In this document: one piece after another, positions 35,652-44,083 of the stretch
Layout: every line of letters starts with the position of its first letter
How positions within the stretch are numbered: the first letter of the stretch is position 1
Source of the DNA: Bacillota bacterium
GTDB lineage: Bacteria > Bacillota > Clostridia > Acetivibrionales > DSM-27016
Direction: 5' to 3'
Length of the DNA stretch: 64,000 nucleotides
NCBI GenBank assembly: GCA_023390115.1
Contig: JAEWDM010000019.1
Coordinates: 62,001 to 126,000, forward strand
Program-made: the position numbers and the translations under genes
The notes under the pieces: generated by a model
Database searches by the model: none
Seen by the model: only the letters and a program-made list of their open reading frames with translations
Told to the model about the DNA's origin: nothing

Positions 35652-35806
35652 CGCGTTTTCTCTGACTCAAAATCTGTCTTAACACAACCTTGTATTTAGT
35701 ATAACCTTTTTTAGGTATAAAAATTAACTTTAAGGACAATTTTTACATCATACTTTGTATTTTGTACTGATTTATCCCCCTATACTCCTATTTCTTGTCT
35801 AACTTA
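35652..35806. repeat. 155-bp direct repeat, right copy
   Basis: Same orientation as 26453-26607, with 150 of 155 identical bases. Left of it is the end of the ISL3 remnant, right of it the downstream flank of the DUF2087 gene. Recombination between the copies would remove the whole 9.2-kb island and leave one copy. Confidence 0.92.
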
Positions 35807-35868
35807 CTGCACCTACCTCACATTTACTCTATCAAAGGTTGCGTTTAACTTGACCGCCTACCAGCTCC

Positions 35869-37014
35869 CTAATCCTTCTGCCTGTTATAGCCTTTGTCTC
35901 CGTAAGGCTTAAGCTTTTCCAGCCACCTGCGCTCCAGCTTTTTCAACTCATCCTTTTTATCAAAGAAGCCGTCTTCCTTCTCCTCCAATACCTCAAGCAC
36001 CTCAAACACAAAGGCCTCCTCCCCGAACCTGTTCCATTCCTCCTGGAGCTCCGCATTTTTGTGTGTTCCGCCGCGAAGTATAGAAAGCCTCCCGTTCATC
36101 ATCTTGAGATTTGGCATAGCTTCCACGTATACCTTCCGGTTCTTTGTGTTTCTTATCTGACACACTCCCGCTTGAGGCTTGGTTTCCTTATACTCCCTTA
36201 TAAGCTGCTTTCTGCGATCCATTTCCTTCTCCTTTCTTCCGTCCGGCTCTTTCTTCAGCCAGTATTGGCTGCCGTCGGGCTTTCTGTCCATAAATCCATA
36301 TTCAATCAGGTATCTCCTTATTGTTGCAAAGTCCTCATAAACACCTTCAAGTATTTGATTTACCTGCTTCTCACTATACTCACTGCCAGGCTTAAATCTT
36401 TTCGCTATCTCCCTCAAAACCACCAATTTACTTTTTTCTCTGATGGAAAAGGTTTTCAGTCTTCCGCCAGGTCCATGGGGAAAATATTTCTTTAATATTT
36501 CCTGATACTCGTCAGTAGTAATATTATAGCGGTCATCCGGCATTTTTGCGGTGTTATGCGGCGGAACAAGCTCAGACGTTTTTTTGACGTTTTCCTTCAG
36601 CAAATCCATTATAGCTATAAATACCCTGGCCTGACGCTCCTTTTCCCTTAACACAAACCTGTGATTCCTTATAGTTGAGCTGCTTCCTATATCCATAGCC
36701 TGCTGAATCTCAGAATCCCTTTTTCCCTGATAAAACAGCTTTAAAAGTGCCTTCTGATGCTCCGAAAGGCCCGTAAGCTTCTTGTCGAGGTTAATAAGAT
36801 GTTCAAATACCGGGCCGTGCTCTGTGTCAATATGAATTCTTATATACCTTTTGGCCTCATAAAGCACTTTCCCCTGCGGATAAATAATTCCTTTTTCAAA
36901 TTTTTTTCCGCATATCAAGCATATATAAAAATCCCCTTCCTCTAAATATCCCCTTGCAAGCTCCGCGGGAGCCGCACTCCAAAGCATATCCAAAGCCTTC
37001 ATCTCTAAACACAT
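35869..37014 (-). CDS. DUF2087 protein with degenerate GIY-YIG-like C-terminus
   Basis: 381 residues in several modules. A zinc-ribbon-like CLICGKKF near 33 comes first, then a LuxR/sigma-like helix-turn-helix around 85-125 (LSEHQKALLKLFYQGKRDSE). A DUF2087 winged domain covers about 170-255 (ILKKYFPHGPGGRLKTFSIR, YLIEYGFMDRKPDGSQYWL). The C-terminal 90 residues resemble a GIY-YIG nuclease (QIRNTKNRKVYVEAMPNLK, WNRFGEEAFVFEVLE), but the GIY motif reads GVC, so nuclease activity is doubtful. The first residues up to MKALDML may be non-coding. The function is unknown; a DNA-binding regulator or damage-linked role is conceivable. Confidence 0.75.
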   Translation of the reverse strand: MCLEMKALDMLWSAAPAELARGYLEEGDFYICLICGKKFEKGIIYPQGKVLYEAKRYIRIHIDTEHGPVFEHLINLDKKLTGLSEHQKALLKLFYQGKRDSEIQQAMDIGSSSTIRNHRFVLREKERQARVFIAIMDLLKENVKKTSELVPPHNTAKMPDDRYNITTDEYQEILKKYFPHGPGGRLKTFSIREKSKLVVLREIAKRFKPGSEYSEKQVNQILEGVYEDFATIRRYLIEYGFMDRKPDGSQYWLKKEPDGRKEKEMDRRKQLIREYKETKPQAGVCQIRNTKNRKVYVEAMPNLKMMNGRLSILRGGTHKNAELQEEWNRFGEEAFVFEVLEVLEEKEDGFFDKKDELKKLERRWLEKLKPYGDKGYNRQKD

Positions 37015-37073
37015 CCTTAATGTGATTGTTTATATGCAAACATATTACCGTATCGTCTAGCATATGTCAAGCA

Positions 37074-37122
37074 CAAAAATAAAAGCCCCGCCGCAAAACT
37101 ATTATTTTTTGCGCAGGCTTTT
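37074..37122 (-). terminator. Terminator overlapping the PHP gene end
   Basis: Minus strand AAAGCCTGCGCAAAA pairs with TTTTGCGGCGGGGCTTT, followed by TATTTTTG. The 5' arm contains the last PHP codons. It ends the hydrogenase-cluster transcript. Confidence 0.65.
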
Positions 37123-37812
37123 TATCAGGCAATTTATGCTAAGCTCCTCCAATTCGACAGAGCTTTCCCTTTCCATTATATTTCCCAGAGAATGGGCATC
37201 GGAAGATTTGATAAGCGTGTACCGGTTTATATTATGATTCTTAAGCGTAAAATTATCGCCGGGGCAATTTGCAGACACTTCAAGATATTTAAAATCCAAA
37301 TGCTCCGGTATCATTCCCAGATTTGACAATATGCTATAGGATGACCTGTCTATATGGGCGGGGATCAAAGCCCCTCCAAGCCCGTCCGCTATATCGAAGG
37401 CTTCATCCATCCCCAAATTCGCAGCAGTAATAAGCATTCTTTCCTCATGCCTTAAAACGCTGTCATTTTCATCTATTATAAGCTGCTGTCCGAAAATATC
37501 CGTGCGGTTTTTAATGGGCGGAAGGCGGGAATAAACTATTTTCTGCATTTCCATGGCGCTGTCAGCAGAGGGAAAAAGGCAAAGCATATGAACCTCTTCC
37601 TTTGTTTCCAGCTCCATTCCCGGAGCAACAAGAATTCGTCCCCCGGCAGCTTTTATGACTGCCGTGCAGTTTTCCGCAGAATTATGATCCGTAATGGCAA
37701 TTATATCAAGGCCCTTTATTATAGCCATGTTTACTATATTGTTTGGAGTCATGTCGTTTTCCGCACAGGGAGATAGCGCGGAATGTATATGAAGATCCAC
37801 ATACGCCTTCAT
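37102..37812 (-). CDS. PHP-domain metal-dependent hydrolase
   Basis: A 236-residue PHP domain protein with the metal motifs DLHIHSALSPCAENDMTP at the N-terminus, ITDHNSAEN near 40, an AHIDRSSYS segment near 152 and a final SSDAHSLG. This is the stand-alone PHP family related to PolX/HisK phosphoesterases. It is the last gene of a cluster with a sensory hydrogenase, an HATPase and two DRTGG proteins. That gene set recurs in Clostridia next to NADH-linked hydrogenase operons (from memory), although no such operon follows here. Its substrate is unknown. Confidence 0.88.
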   Translation of the reverse strand: MKAYVDLHIHSALSPCAENDMTPNNIVNMAIIKGLDIIAITDHNSAENCTAVIKAAGGRILVAPGMELETKEEVHMLCLFPSADSAMEMQKIVYSRLPPIKNRTDIFGQQLIIDENDSVLRHEERMLITAANLGMDEAFDIADGLGGALIPAHIDRSSYSILSNLGMIPEHLDFKYLEVSANCPGDNFTLKNHNINRYTLIKSSDAHSLGNIMERESSVELEELSINCLIKSLRKK

Positions 37813-37906
37813 TTACAGCTCCATTTCCGGCGTGGTACTGAATTTGTTTAAATACCCCGCCATTTCCTATACAGTTTTTATTAAGGCTTTTAAGCTTCTT
37901 TGAAAC

Positions 37907-38251
37907 CTATACCTCATTTTCTCCTATAAGGCTGTGAGCCTTATAGCATATCTCATAAGAGCTTAAGGAACTGCTGAGTACGGAAATTCCTTCCTCCGAA
38001 GCCTTTTTTACAGTGGCCTCCTCTATCGCGATGCCCTCCGGAACAATCACGCACGCAGCTTCAGTGAGCAGTGCCACAGCAGCTACATTCAAATGCGTAT
38101 GCACAGTAATCCATCCGTCCCCCTTACTCGCATGGGCCATAACCCAACTTAAGAGATCGCATACATATATTCCTGTTATATCCCTATCCCCGCCGGCTTC
38201 ACCCGTTAAAACCTTCATGTCCATGCTTCGGGCAAATTCCTTTACCTTCAT
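37907..38251 (-). CDS. DRTGG-domain protein
   Basis: A 114-residue single-domain protein of DRTGG type (MKVKEFARSMDMKVLTGEAG, then GIYVCDLLSWVMAHASKGDG and VIVPEGIAIEEATVKKASEE). I use the ATG at 38251, preceded by AAGGGGTGATTG; the frame opens nine bases earlier. DRTGG domains occur in nucleotide-sensing and phosphotransacetylase-linked proteins. The second DRTGG protein of this cluster (40096-40449) has the same size and fold but low identity. A regulatory, ligand-sensing role is inferred. Confidence 0.82.
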   Translation of the reverse strand: MKVKEFARSMDMKVLTGEAGGDRDITGIYVCDLLSWVMAHASKGDGWITVHTHLNVAAVALLTEAACVIVPEGIAIEEATVKKASEEGISVLSSSLSSYEICYKAHSLIGENEV

Positions 38252-38323
38252 AACAATCACCCCTTAAAATATAAGTCTTTTAATGTGATCCCCACGCTGA
38301 CCTCCTGCCTTAAGCCTCATTAT

Positions 38324-39646
38324 CTATTCGTCCTTTGTCCAATCCTTATCAAGCACCGGAGGCATTTTTGCCTCCAGCTCCATCATCTGTACAGCGAGCT
38401 CCCGTACCTTTTCTCTTAATTTAAAGACACAATCAGTCTCATTTGCATTGCCTCTGACTATATCCTCGGCAAGAGCCCTGCAGCTTGGAGCACCGCAAGC
38501 GCCGCAGTCAAGCCCCGGAAGCTCCTTATTGATAAGCTCGAGAGCCTCAAGCTTTTTCATAGCCTCCTGAAAATTTTCATCCAGCTTCATTACAGGCTTA
38601 TGCTCTATGCTTGCCGTCCACATTAAATCATTTTCATCCTTTTCGGTATGCTCGTTTGACGTACCCTTTTGGCGCGCCTGATCTAAGAATCTTTTCAAAT
38701 TGGTTCTTGCAACATAGGCATTCTCGACGGTGAGAGGTCCTCCAAGACAGCCGCCTACGCATGCCAGTGCTTCTACAAACTCAACCCTTTCCAGCCTGTC
38801 ATTTTCTATTTCCTCAAGTATGGAAATAACATTGTGTATGCCATCGACAGCCAGAAACTCATCCGTTCCAAGGGCCAGGCTTTCCCCTCCCGGGCTTGCC
38901 CAGCGTATTCCCTCATAGCCCGCCTGTTCGAGCTCCTCTGTATCCTTAATCCTGTCCAGGCAATTTAAAAGTTTAAGGTAAATATCCTTTATAGAAATGA
39001 CACCATCGACAAAAGACTTTTTCTTCTCGTACGGAGCCTTAACGCTTGTTACCTTGGCAGCGCACGGTGTAATAAAAAAAACCCCGACATCCTCTAAAGG
39101 TATATTTTCCGTTCTGGAAATTTTATTTTTCGCAATCTCAGCCGCTACCTCCATAGGGGATTCCAGTCTCACTATATTGTCTATAAGGTTGGGATACCTT
39201 ACCTGTATCAGCCTTACAACAGCGGGACAGGCCGAAGAAATGAGCGGCTTAGCGGTACTATTCTTATTTAAGAGCCTCTTGGTTGCTTCCGTTACAATTT
39301 CAGCCGCCCTGGCCACCTCATAAACAGTATTAAAGCCGGTGTGCTTTAACGCCGTCAAAAGCATATTCCTGGATGCACTGCTCCTGAATTGCCCATAAAG
39401 TGACGGCGCAGGTATGACAATCTTATATTTGAAATTATTTATTGTATCGACAGGATCGCTTATAGCCTTTTTAGCGTGATATGGACATACTCTTATGCAT
39501 TCGCCGCAGTCGATGCACCTCTCAGCTATTATTCTGGCTTTGCTTTTTCTGACTCTTATTGCTTCCGTAGGGCAATGCTTGATGCAATTGGTACACCCCC
39601 TGCACTTGGTCTCATCCAGCGTAACCGAATGAAAATACCTTTCCAA
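38324..39646 (-). CDS. Sensory-type [FeFe] hydrogenase-like protein
   Basis: 440 residues. Two 4Fe-4S motifs stand at the N-terminus (CRGCTNCIKHCP, CIDCGECIRVCP), followed by an H-cluster domain with L1 SSACPAV (Cys near 140), L2 TPCAAK (near 193) and L3 ALACVGGC (near 295 and 299). A C-terminal Fe-S domain (CGACGAPSCRALAEDI) follows. The four H-cluster ligands are present, but the proton-transfer Cys of the catalytic TSCCP motif is Ala. That is the pattern of putative sensory group D enzymes such as HydS of Thermoanaerobacter mathranii. The start is a TTG after GAGGTGAGG. With the neighbouring HATPase it may sense hydrogen or redox state. Confidence 0.85.
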   Translation of the reverse strand: MERYFHSVTLDETKCRGCTNCIKHCPTEAIRVRKSKARIIAERCIDCGECIRVCPYHAKKAISDPVDTINNFKYKIVIPAPSLYGQFRSSASRNMLLTALKHTGFNTVYEVARAAEIVTEATKRLLNKNSTAKPLISSACPAVVRLIQVRYPNLIDNIVRLESPMEVAAEIAKNKISRTENIPLEDVGVFFITPCAAKVTSVKAPYEKKKSFVDGVISIKDIYLKLLNCLDRIKDTEELEQAGYEGIRWASPGGESLALGTDEFLAVDGIHNVISILEEIENDRLERVEFVEALACVGGCLGGPLTVENAYVARTNLKRFLDQARQKGTSNEHTEKDENDLMWTASIEHKPVMKLDENFQEAMKKLEALELINKELPGLDCGACGAPSCRALAEDIVRGNANETDCVFKLREKVRELAVQMMELEAKMPPVLDKDWTKDE

Positions 39647-39670
39647 AGCACCTCACCTCACTTAACAAGC

Positions 39671-40096
39671 TCATTTGATATACACTGTTATCGTAACGGT
39701 AGTACCCTTTCCAACCTGGGTATCTATGTCCAGACTGTCTGCATATCTTTTCATATTGGGAAGTCCCATACCCGCTCCAAAACCCATTTCCCTTACACTG
39801 TCGGATGCCGTGGAATATCCCTCCCGCATTGCCATTTCAAGGTCCGGTATCCCCGGCCCCTGATCCTTAAGCTGTATGGTTATCTTTTCGGCATCTATTG
39901 ATATATCCGCCTCTCCGCCTCCGGCATGAATCACAATATTTATTTCAGCCTCATACATTGCAATTGCTGCCTTTTTAATAATTCCGGGAAGTATGCCGAG
40001 ATGGGTAAGAGTCTTCTTCACACTGCTTGACGCCTCTCCCGCCGCCGAGAAATCATCTCCGGGTATAATATAATGAAGCGTAATACGGTTATCCAT
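39671..40096 (-). CDS. RsbW/RsbT-like HATPase regulatory protein
   Basis: A 141-residue GHKL ATPase domain protein of the anti-sigma factor/serine kinase type. It has the N box AAIAMYEAEINIVIHAGGG, G1 box KDQGPGIPDL and G2 box GFGAGMGLPNMK. The ATG at 40096 overlaps the upstream TGA (TGATG); a TTG nine bases earlier is poorly spaced. It sits between the first DRTGG gene and the hydrogenase-like gene. It probably relays the Fe-S or ligand state by phosphorylating or binding a partner (inference); no partner anti-anti-sigma gene is seen here. Confidence 0.87.
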   Translation of the reverse strand: MDNRITLHYIIPGDDFSAAGEASSSVKKTLTHLGILPGIIKKAAIAMYEAEINIVIHAGGGEADISIDAEKITIQLKDQGPGIPDLEMAMREGYSTASDSVREMGFGAGMGLPNMKRYADSLDIDTQVGKGTTVTITVYIK

Positions 40097-40449
40097 CAAT
40101 CCCAAACACCTCTCCCCGTGATACCTGCACTATAAAGCTTTCCGCATGAAATAAACATGGGATCCCGGGTTGCCAGAACAATAATCCCCTTCTCCCTGGC
40201 AAGCTCCAGCATGGCCTGATCGGGTCTTTTCCCCCTTACAAAGGCTACCGCCTTTATGTCCATCATTTCAGCCGTTCTTATAACCTGTATATTAACCAGC
40301 CCTGTAAGCAAAAGCACGTTCTCTTTCACATATGCCATAACATCGCTCATGAGATCGGAGCCGCATACGGAGGACACTTCCATCTCCATATTTTCCGCTC
40401 CTGTGAGGACATCCGCCTCCAGAATTTTCACAACCTCAAATATTTTCAT
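40096..40449 (-). CDS. DRTGG-domain protein, first gene of hydrogenase cluster
   Basis: A 117-residue DRTGG-type protein (MKIFEVVKILEADVLTGAEN, VSSVCGSDLMSDVMAYVKEN, then IKAVAFVRGKRPDQAMLELA). The ATG at 40449 follows TAGGAGTGTTTAC; the frame extends ten codons further without a ribosome site. It starts the five-gene cluster and is translationally coupled to the HATPase gene. The C-terminal half resembles the other DRTGG protein's GIAIEEATVKKASEEGISVL region (REKGIIVLATRDPMF). Confidence 0.82.
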   Translation of the reverse strand: MKIFEVVKILEADVLTGAENMEMEVSSVCGSDLMSDVMAYVKENVLLLTGLVNIQVIRTAEMMDIKAVAFVRGKRPDQAMLELAREKGIIVLATRDPMFISCGKLYSAGITGRGVWD

Positions 40450-40589
40450 GTAAACACTCCTACAATTATAGATAAACATATTTGAAATTTATAATTAGAT
40501 TATAACACATTAAAAGCTTTTAGGCACTAATTTGAAACAAGCGGTGCACTTAAATCGCTTATTTCTGCCTCCGCCTTTATGTAACCGGT

Positions 40590-42359
40590 TTACTGCTTTC
40601 TTGATACATGAGCCGGGATATTCATCGTAATTTTCGTCCCCATTTCAAGCTCTGAAAATATATCCATGCTAAAATCCTTCTGATAAATGTAACCGAGTCT
40701 TTCTCTGATATTGCGGATGCCAATATTTCTTCCGCGGGGCATTTTGACGGTTTCTATTTCCATTAACTTTTCTTTTTCAATTCCTACACCATTGTCATAA
40801 ACATATATTCGTATTCTATCCTCCGTTTTTTTAATGCCCACCTCTATTAATCCTCCAAGATGTTCACCGTTTTCGTCCTTGTTCTTCATAATTCCATGCA
40901 GCAACGAATTTTCCACCAGAGGCTGGATAATATTTTTAGGGATTTTTTCATTTAAAACATCTTCGTCGATGGACCACTTTGTTTTAAAGATTTTTTCATA
41001 CCTATAACTTTGAATTACCAGATATTTCTTAACAACATTGATTTCCTGCTCTATGCTGTCAAAAACATCATTGAGTTCAATTCGCAAGCGATCCCTCAAT
41101 ATTTCAATCATGGCCTTGTTGACTTCCACCACATCATCGCTCCGGCCCTTGGAAGCCAGGTAGGTAATTGTGTTCATTGTGTTGTATATAAAGTGAGGGT
41201 CAATCTGGGATACCAGCAGGCTGTATTTCATTGTCTGTTCGTCTTTCTCCTTCTGCACCAGCTTTTTTATGTGGTTTTCCAGTTCCCCGGACATGTAATT
41301 GAAGGTCTCCCCCAGTATGCCTACTTCATCGTTGGCAGTGACCTTTACTTTAACCTTCAGGTTGCCTTTTGAGATCTCTTTCATTTTAAAAGTCAATGCT
41401 TCAAGAGGTTTAATAAATTGATTGACCGTGGGAAAGCTGGTTGCAAGAAACAGCATGATAAATACTGTAATAATACCTACAATTACCACCATCAGGGGTT
41501 GGTTTGAACTTATAATTGACTCTTTGCTCTCCTTTGTAATCAGTTTCCATCCGCCGTACATGGAATATTTTATGGTGGTTATGCCCTTGGAATCAAAAGA
41601 GTATCCCTCCATGTAAGAGGGCCCCAGGCTGGTCTTTTCTATGGCCTCATCAACAGCAATTCCGCTGTTTTCACTGCCGGGATAAACTTCAACATTATTG
41701 GAAGTAAGCAATAGAAATTTCTTATCATTGCGGACAAGATCCGAAAATATATTGGATATTTCATCATACATGGAAATGATGGTAATGCTCCCTTTGGTAC
41801 AGTTATCCAGCTTGTAAGGGAAAACATAGCCGTAGGCCCATTCGGAAGTATCGGTAAAATATTCTGTTTCAACAACCTTTTTTATGTAAAAGGGTTCCAG
41901 GAATATGGAGCTGCCGGCATTCCCTTTAAATTGGCGCTCCCCTTCGGTCTGGAGGTGCGTTTTAATATTTTCGTTAAGACCCACGGATTCAAAATCCATC
42001 CCGTTGTCTAATTTTATATATACCCCAAGGACCTGATAGGAATCCATGTTATTCATTCTTCCTATGTTGGACAGATAATTTTTAATGTAGGCATAGGTTG
42101 ATAGGGACTCCTCATTTTTGGCTCTGTTTATCAGTGTTCTTAGCTGCGTATCCTTGCCGATAATGGAGCTAAGCCTTTCAATATCCTTAAACTTAATTTC
42201 CAGCCTGGACATCATCTGCTGGTTTAACGACATGGTATCCTGCAGCTTCATTTCCCAGTTTGTATAGTAGACCACTTCCGGTAAAACTACTACAACAATA
42301 ATCACCATAAACAGTGCAATAAACAGTTGTGTCAACATAATCTTCTTTTTTAGCTTCAT
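40590..42359 (-). CDS. YesM-type sensor histidine kinase
   Basis: A 589-residue membrane kinase with a transmembrane helix at about 8-30, a dCache-like extracytoplasmic region to about 285, a second helix at about 288-310 and a HAMP domain with LKVKVKVTANDEVGILGETF. The His_kinase region SQIDPHFIYNTMNTITYLAS holds the phospho-acceptor His, and an HATPase (VENSLLHGI, YDNGVGIEKEKL) completes it. Together with the AraC-type regulator 29 bases upstream it forms a YesM/YesN pair. Such pairs sense extracellular saccharides and turn on the adjacent transporter, here the GH51 and RbsABC-type genes. Confidence 0.92.
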   Translation of the reverse strand: MKLKKKIMLTQLFIALFMVIIVVVVLPEVVYYTNWEMKLQDTMSLNQQMMSRLEIKFKDIERLSSIIGKDTQLRTLINRAKNEESLSTYAYIKNYLSNIGRMNNMDSYQVLGVYIKLDNGMDFESVGLNENIKTHLQTEGERQFKGNAGSSIFLEPFYIKKVVETEYFTDTSEWAYGYVFPYKLDNCTKGSITIISMYDEISNIFSDLVRNDKKFLLLTSNNVEVYPGSENSGIAVDEAIEKTSLGPSYMEGYSFDSKGITTIKYSMYGGWKLITKESKESIISSNQPLMVVIVGIITVFIMLFLATSFPTVNQFIKPLEALTFKMKEISKGNLKVKVKVTANDEVGILGETFNYMSGELENHIKKLVQKEKDEQTMKYSLLVSQIDPHFIYNTMNTITYLASKGRSDDVVEVNKAMIEILRDRLRIELNDVFDSIEQEINVVKKYLVIQSYRYEKIFKTKWSIDEDVLNEKIPKNIIQPLVENSLLHGIMKNKDENGEHLGGLIEVGIKKTEDRIRIYVYDNGVGIEKEKLMEIETVKMPRGRNIGIRNIRERLGYIYQKDFSMDIFSELEMGTKITMNIPAHVSRKQ

Positions 42360-42388
42360 GGTAGTATCACACCTTGCCTTGCATTATT

Positions 42389-43972
42389 TTATTGTCCTCT
42401 GTTGCGGTACTGGTTGGGGGTGCTGCCTGTAAACTTGTGAAATACCTTGCTAAAATACTGACTGGAGGTAAAACCTGTTTTTTCAGATACCTCATAGATC
42501 ATGTAATCACCATGATCAAACAGCTCCATGGCTTTTTTTATACGGAATTCATTCAGATATTCATTCAGATTGATGCCAACCTCTTCCTTAAACTTGAGAG
42601 CCGCCCAGGTAGGGCTGAGGTCTGCAAAGCCTGCTATGCTGTTAACAGTTATGTCCGGGCTGCTATAATGCTTCTGAATATATTGCAGCATTTTCCCCAC
42701 CGGTTTGGAGTATTCCTTTTCTTTCTCCTCATTAATAATGGAAATAAGCTCCTCCGTTTTATATGACAGAAACTCTATCAAGCCTGAGGGATTAAAAAAA
42801 TTATAATTGGCATGTGAGGTTTGCAGCAGAAACAGCCTTCCGCTGGTTTTTCCCACCTGGTTATTATAGCTGTATAGCAGGCCGAACAGCTTCCGGCACC
42901 ACCAGGTAAATGATATTATATCTCTTTCATTTACAAAAGTTGACATAAGTGTCCAGAGCTCTCTGAAAATCTCCTGTTCTCCTTCTCTTAAGGCTTTTAC
43001 CAGATCATTGTAATTTATAACGTTGTCATTTTCAGTTTTTCCTTTTAGAACCCCACATTTGTCCAGTTCACCGCATATTGGCTTACCGGATATATATTTT
43101 ATTGAAAGATTATTGCTGTTTTCAAAGTAATAAGTCCTGAATTTGCGGACCGTGATATTCAGGCTGGAAAAGTAAACATTATAAACGGCACCGTTTATAT
43201 TCATCAGATCATATAAACGTGTTCCATAATTGTACACTGTCTGATATATCTCCTGCTGGGATACCGTAGGCCTTTTAATGCTGATTACGACAGCATACTG
43301 ACTTTTATTTATCTGGAAAATGGTCTCACAGCTCACATTTGCGTCATTCAGGTCATTTTTGCATATGCTCTTTAGCATATCCTCATCAAACATGATACCT
43401 ATTCCGATATCGGGAAGATACTGCGAGATGAATTCCATCGGCCGCATCTGATCTACCAGAATATAATAGTAGCTCTTCAATATCCTGATATAAGTAGCAC
43501 TGTCAACAATATCCCTGTAGCTCTCATCACGGACATTTTTTATAAATATGTCCTCTACAATCTTATTAAAGGTAAAGGATCTGGCCAGCGCCTCTTTTTC
43601 AATCTGTTCTCTGATAGCCAAAAGCTTGGTTGTCAGAAAGGCCTCGTCCAGATCACTTTTCAAAATATAATCGTCAATACCCAGCCGTAAGGCTTGCTTT
43701 ATATAATTGAACTCCTTATAGCCCGATAAAAACAGGATATGTACATTTTTATCGCTTTCACGGATAATCATGGACATATCAATACCCGACATACCGGGCA
43801 TATTTACATCGGTAATTATAAGCTCCGGCTTGTATTTCCGGTAAAGAAATATGGCGCGTTCACCGTCACTTGCCGTACCAATGACATTAAATCCGAAATC
43901 CTGCCAGGCCACCAGATGTTCGATATAGTTTAAAGCCAGCTTTTCATCATCCACCAATAATACATTAATCAT
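42389..43972 (-). CDS. YesN-type AraC-family response regulator
   Basis: 527 residues. The N-terminal receiver domain (LLVDDEKLALNYIEHLV, phospho-Asp in LIITDVNMPGMSG near 56, Lys in DDYILKSDLD) is followed by a long middle domain and a C-terminal AraC helix-turn-helix (about 425-527: ITVNSIAGFADLSPTWAALK, ending VFHKFTGSTPNQYRNRGQ). The ATG follows GGGGGATAAAGCATT. It is downstream of the ABC importer genes on the same strand with a 110-base gap holding a stem-loop, so it is part of, or linked to, the arabinose operon and probably its activator. Confidence 0.92.
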   Translation of the reverse strand: MINVLLVDDEKLALNYIEHLVAWQDFGFNVIGTASDGERAIFLYRKYKPELIITDVNMPGMSGIDMSMIIRESDKNVHILFLSGYKEFNYIKQALRLGIDDYILKSDLDEAFLTTKLLAIREQIEKEALARSFTFNKIVEDIFIKNVRDESYRDIVDSATYIRILKSYYYILVDQMRPMEFISQYLPDIGIGIMFDEDMLKSICKNDLNDANVSCETIFQINKSQYAVVISIKRPTVSQQEIYQTVYNYGTRLYDLMNINGAVYNVYFSSLNITVRKFRTYYFENSNNLSIKYISGKPICGELDKCGVLKGKTENDNVINYNDLVKALREGEQEIFRELWTLMSTFVNERDIISFTWWCRKLFGLLYSYNNQVGKTSGRLFLLQTSHANYNFFNPSGLIEFLSYKTEELISIINEEKEKEYSKPVGKMLQYIQKHYSSPDITVNSIAGFADLSPTWAALKFKEEVGINLNEYLNEFRIKKAMELFDHGDYMIYEVSEKTGFTSSQYFSKVFHKFTGSTPNQYRNRGQ

Positions 43973-44052
43973 AATGCTTTATCCCCCGGAGCTTTTAGAG
44001 GTGGGGTATCTGCCGCCTCGTTATATTTTCATCTGTCCCAAAACTCCAACAA

Positions 44053-44075
44053 GGGTTACCATAATTCAGTAACCC
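44053..44075 (-). terminator. Stem-loop between importer and regulator genes
   Basis: GGGTTAC (44053-44059) and GTAACCC (44069-44075), with no T-run on the minus strand. Probably a weak terminator or RNA-stability element lowering the kinase and regulator mRNA relative to the importer. Confidence 0.35.
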
Positions 44076-44083
44076 CCATCAGT

